A stretch of DNA of 64,000 nucleotides from Burkholderiaceae bacterium 26 (GTDB lineage: Bacteria > Pseudomonadota > Gammaproteobacteria > Burkholderiales > Burkholderiaceae): NCBI GenBank assembly GCA_000955795.1, contig JYOB01000009.1, positions 1 through 64,000 on the forward strand, in the 5' to 3' direction. The first letter of the stretch is position 1. The number at the start of each line of letters is the position of its first letter. Position numbers and translations under genes: made by a program. This document shows, piece by piece, positions 62,736-64,000 of the stretch. A model generated the notes under the pieces. The model was given only the letters and a program-made list of their open reading frames with translations, searched no databases and had not been told where the DNA came from.

Positions 62736-64000
62736 CCATCGACGGTACGGCGTGTGAGGCGGCCGAGGGCGCATTACTGATTGATGCCCTGTTGGCGGCC
62801 GGCAAGATGGTTCCACACCTGTGCCACGACGACCGGCTGATACCTTCCGGCGCATGCCGTCTCTGCATCGTGCATGTGAAGGGGCAGACCCACCCCGTTG
62901 CAAGCTGCTCCACCGAAGTTGCCGAGGGCATGGTCGTACAGACGCGGAGCGATACGCTCGACGCTCTGTGCCGTACAAACCTGGAGCTGATCGCCGCGCG
63001 CTATCCGAGAACCGCCTATGCGGCGGACCCGCGTCACCCGTTTCACCGCTTGCTGGCCAAATACGATGTGCCGCCCGGCGGCAAGTTTGAGGACGGGCTG
63101 TTCCGGGACGACAGCCACCCTTACCTCGGGGTGGGCATGGATCGTTGCGTCTATTGCGAACGCTGCGTCCGCATTTGCGAAGAGGTGCAAGGCCAGTTCA
63201 TCTGGGAGATGGCTGGGCGCGGCGATGCAACACGCGTTGCGATCAGCAAGGGGCCAACGCTGCTCAGTGCAGGCTGTGTGAGCTGCGGTGCATGTGTCGA
63301 CACTTGCCCCAGCGGTGCCCTGTTTGATAAGCGAATCGTCTCCAAACCGACAGCCTGGACACGAACGACGTGTGCGTATTGCGGGGTCGGCTGCCAAATG
63401 GATGTGGGCACCGCCAACGGCCGCGTGGTCGCCGTGCGCCCTGCGGATCGGCCAGTCAATCGTGGCCACCTGTGCGTGAAGGGGCGCTACGCATTTGAGT
63501 ACAACCACGCCTCGGACCGCGCCACTCAGCCCATGCTTCGCCGTGATGGACGTTGGCAGGCGGTGGGCTGGAGCGAGGCGCTCGATTTCACCGCCGCACA
63601 ACTGCAGGCCATCATTGCGCGGTACGGGAGCGATGCGGTTGGCGTGCTGGCGTCTTCGCGCGCGACCAACGAGGAGAACTATCTGGCGCAGAAGTTTGCC
63701 CGTGTGGTGCTGGGTACACACAACGTTGACTGCTGCGCCCGTGTTTGTCACACACCCAGTGCCAAGGCCCTCAAGACAATGCTTGGCGTTGGAGCAGCCA
63801 CCAACAGCTTCGACGACATCGAGCAGGCGCGTGCTTTCCTGATCTGCGGCGCCAATCCGACCGAGAACCATCCGGTCGTCGGGGCGCGCATCAAGCAGGC
63901 GGTGCTGAAAGGGGCGCGGCTTGTTGTCATCGACCCACGCCGTACAGAGCTGGCGGCGTTGGCCGATGTCCATCTGCCCGTGCGTATGGGCTGCAACGTA
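62723..64000 (+). CDS. Formate dehydrogenase alpha subunit (molybdopterin), partial
   Basis: At least 426 residues of the catalytic subunit are present before the window ends. The N terminus has a [2Fe-2S] NuoG-like domain (CHDDRLIPSGACRLC), then a His/Cys cluster and two [4Fe-4S] ferredoxin motifs (RCVYCERCVRIC; GCVSCGACVDTC). The molybdopterin domain begins at CAYCGVGC. In VDCCARVCHTPS the Mo/W ligand position is Cys, where E. coli FdhF has selenocysteine. The start ATG 62723 overlaps the beta subunit gene. Incomplete at the 3' end. Confidence 0.92.
   Translation, partial: MVRLTIDGTACEAAEGALLIDALLAAGKMVPHLCHDDRLIPSGACRLCIVHVKGQTHPVASCSTEVAEGMVVQTRSDTLDALCRTNLELIAARYPRTAYAADPRHPFHRLLAKYDVPPGGKFEDGLFRDDSHPYLGVGMDRCVYCERCVRICEEVQGQFIWEMAGRGDATRVAISKGPTLLSAGCVSCGACVDTCPSGALFDKRIVSKPTAWTRTTCAYCGVGCQMDVGTANGRVVAVRPADRPVNRGHLCVKGRYAFEYNHASDRATQPMLRRDGRWQAVGWSEALDFTAAQLQAIIARYGSDAVGVLASSRATNEENYLAQKFARVVLGTHNVDCCARVCHTPSAKALKTMLGVGAATNSFDDIEQARAFLICGANPTENHPVVGARIKQAVLKGARLVVIDPRRTELAALADVHLPVRMGCNV

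Noticed and set aside
1-64000. Search for tRNA/rRNA genes, CRISPR arrays, intact insertion sequences and prophage
   Set aside because: No repeat-spacer pattern, transposase, integrase or structural-RNA block was recognised by eye; weak or diverged copies could be missed.

Overview
The window is GC-rich, densely coded DNA from a beta-proteobacterium. The combination of a DUF2282/DUF692/DUF2063/DoxX operon, a QuiC1-type quinate/shikimate cluster, OmpC-family porin, paired AsnC regulators, PHA synthase/phasin genes and a BigR sulfur operon points to the Burkholderiaceae, most like Ralstonia (R. pickettii group) or Cupriavidus. This is inferred from gene content; no rRNA or tRNA gene is present to confirm it. 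I see no prophage, CRISPR array or intact insertion sequence.

Region 1 (0-13 kb) is transport and metal handling: an OFA-family major facilitator, an orphan HPt protein, a czcCBA-type heavy-metal RND efflux operon ending in a good terminator, a MerR regulator facing an unknown membrane protein across a MerR-style long-spacer promoter, a BON lipoprotein, and a four-gene bufferin/gig-type operon (bufA precursor peptide, bufB DUF692 iron oxidase, bufC partner, DoxX membrane protein). Then come two nucleoid-type small basic or H-NS-like proteins. Region 2 (13-19 kb) is amino-acid related: an EamA exporter and a PLP lyase, each beside an Lrp/AsnC regulator, plus gamma-glutamyltransferase.

Region 3 (18.6-27.5 kb) is an aromatic/quinate-shikimate catabolic cluster: HPPD, a major facilitator, AroE-type dehydrogenase, MHS-family permease, an IclR regulator, QuiC1 dehydroshikimate dehydratase and a porin. 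A 19-base motif is shared by the two promoter regions that flank the IclR gene. Region 4 (27.5-34.4 kb) holds a dadA-type dehydrogenase behind a tandem glycine riboswitch, eutBC, chromate transporter ChrA and RNA helicase DbpA.

Region 5 (34.4-64 kb) looks like a low-oxygen, carbon-storage and sulfur island. It contains a PHA synthase followed by an RbbA-type tripartite exporter, phasin, MaoC-Pta fusion and acetate kinase; a Met-rich periplasmic protein, a rhodanese, a persulfide dioxygenase-like hydrolase and a BigR-controlled sulfur operon with thiosulfate dehydrogenase; a B12-dependent ribonucleotide reductase; an unusual acetyl-CoA synthetase/E1/E2/acyl-carrier-protein operon; a miniature, interrupted sigma-70 gene; and an NAD-type formate dehydrogenase that runs off the end. 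FNR/ANR-type boxes (TTGAN-N4-NTCAA) sit upstream of the PHA operon, the rhodanese and the formate dehydrogenase, two of them at the classic -41.5 spacing to a plausible -10, which ties the island to oxygen limitation. The B12 dependence of both EutBC and the reductase fits the same lifestyle.
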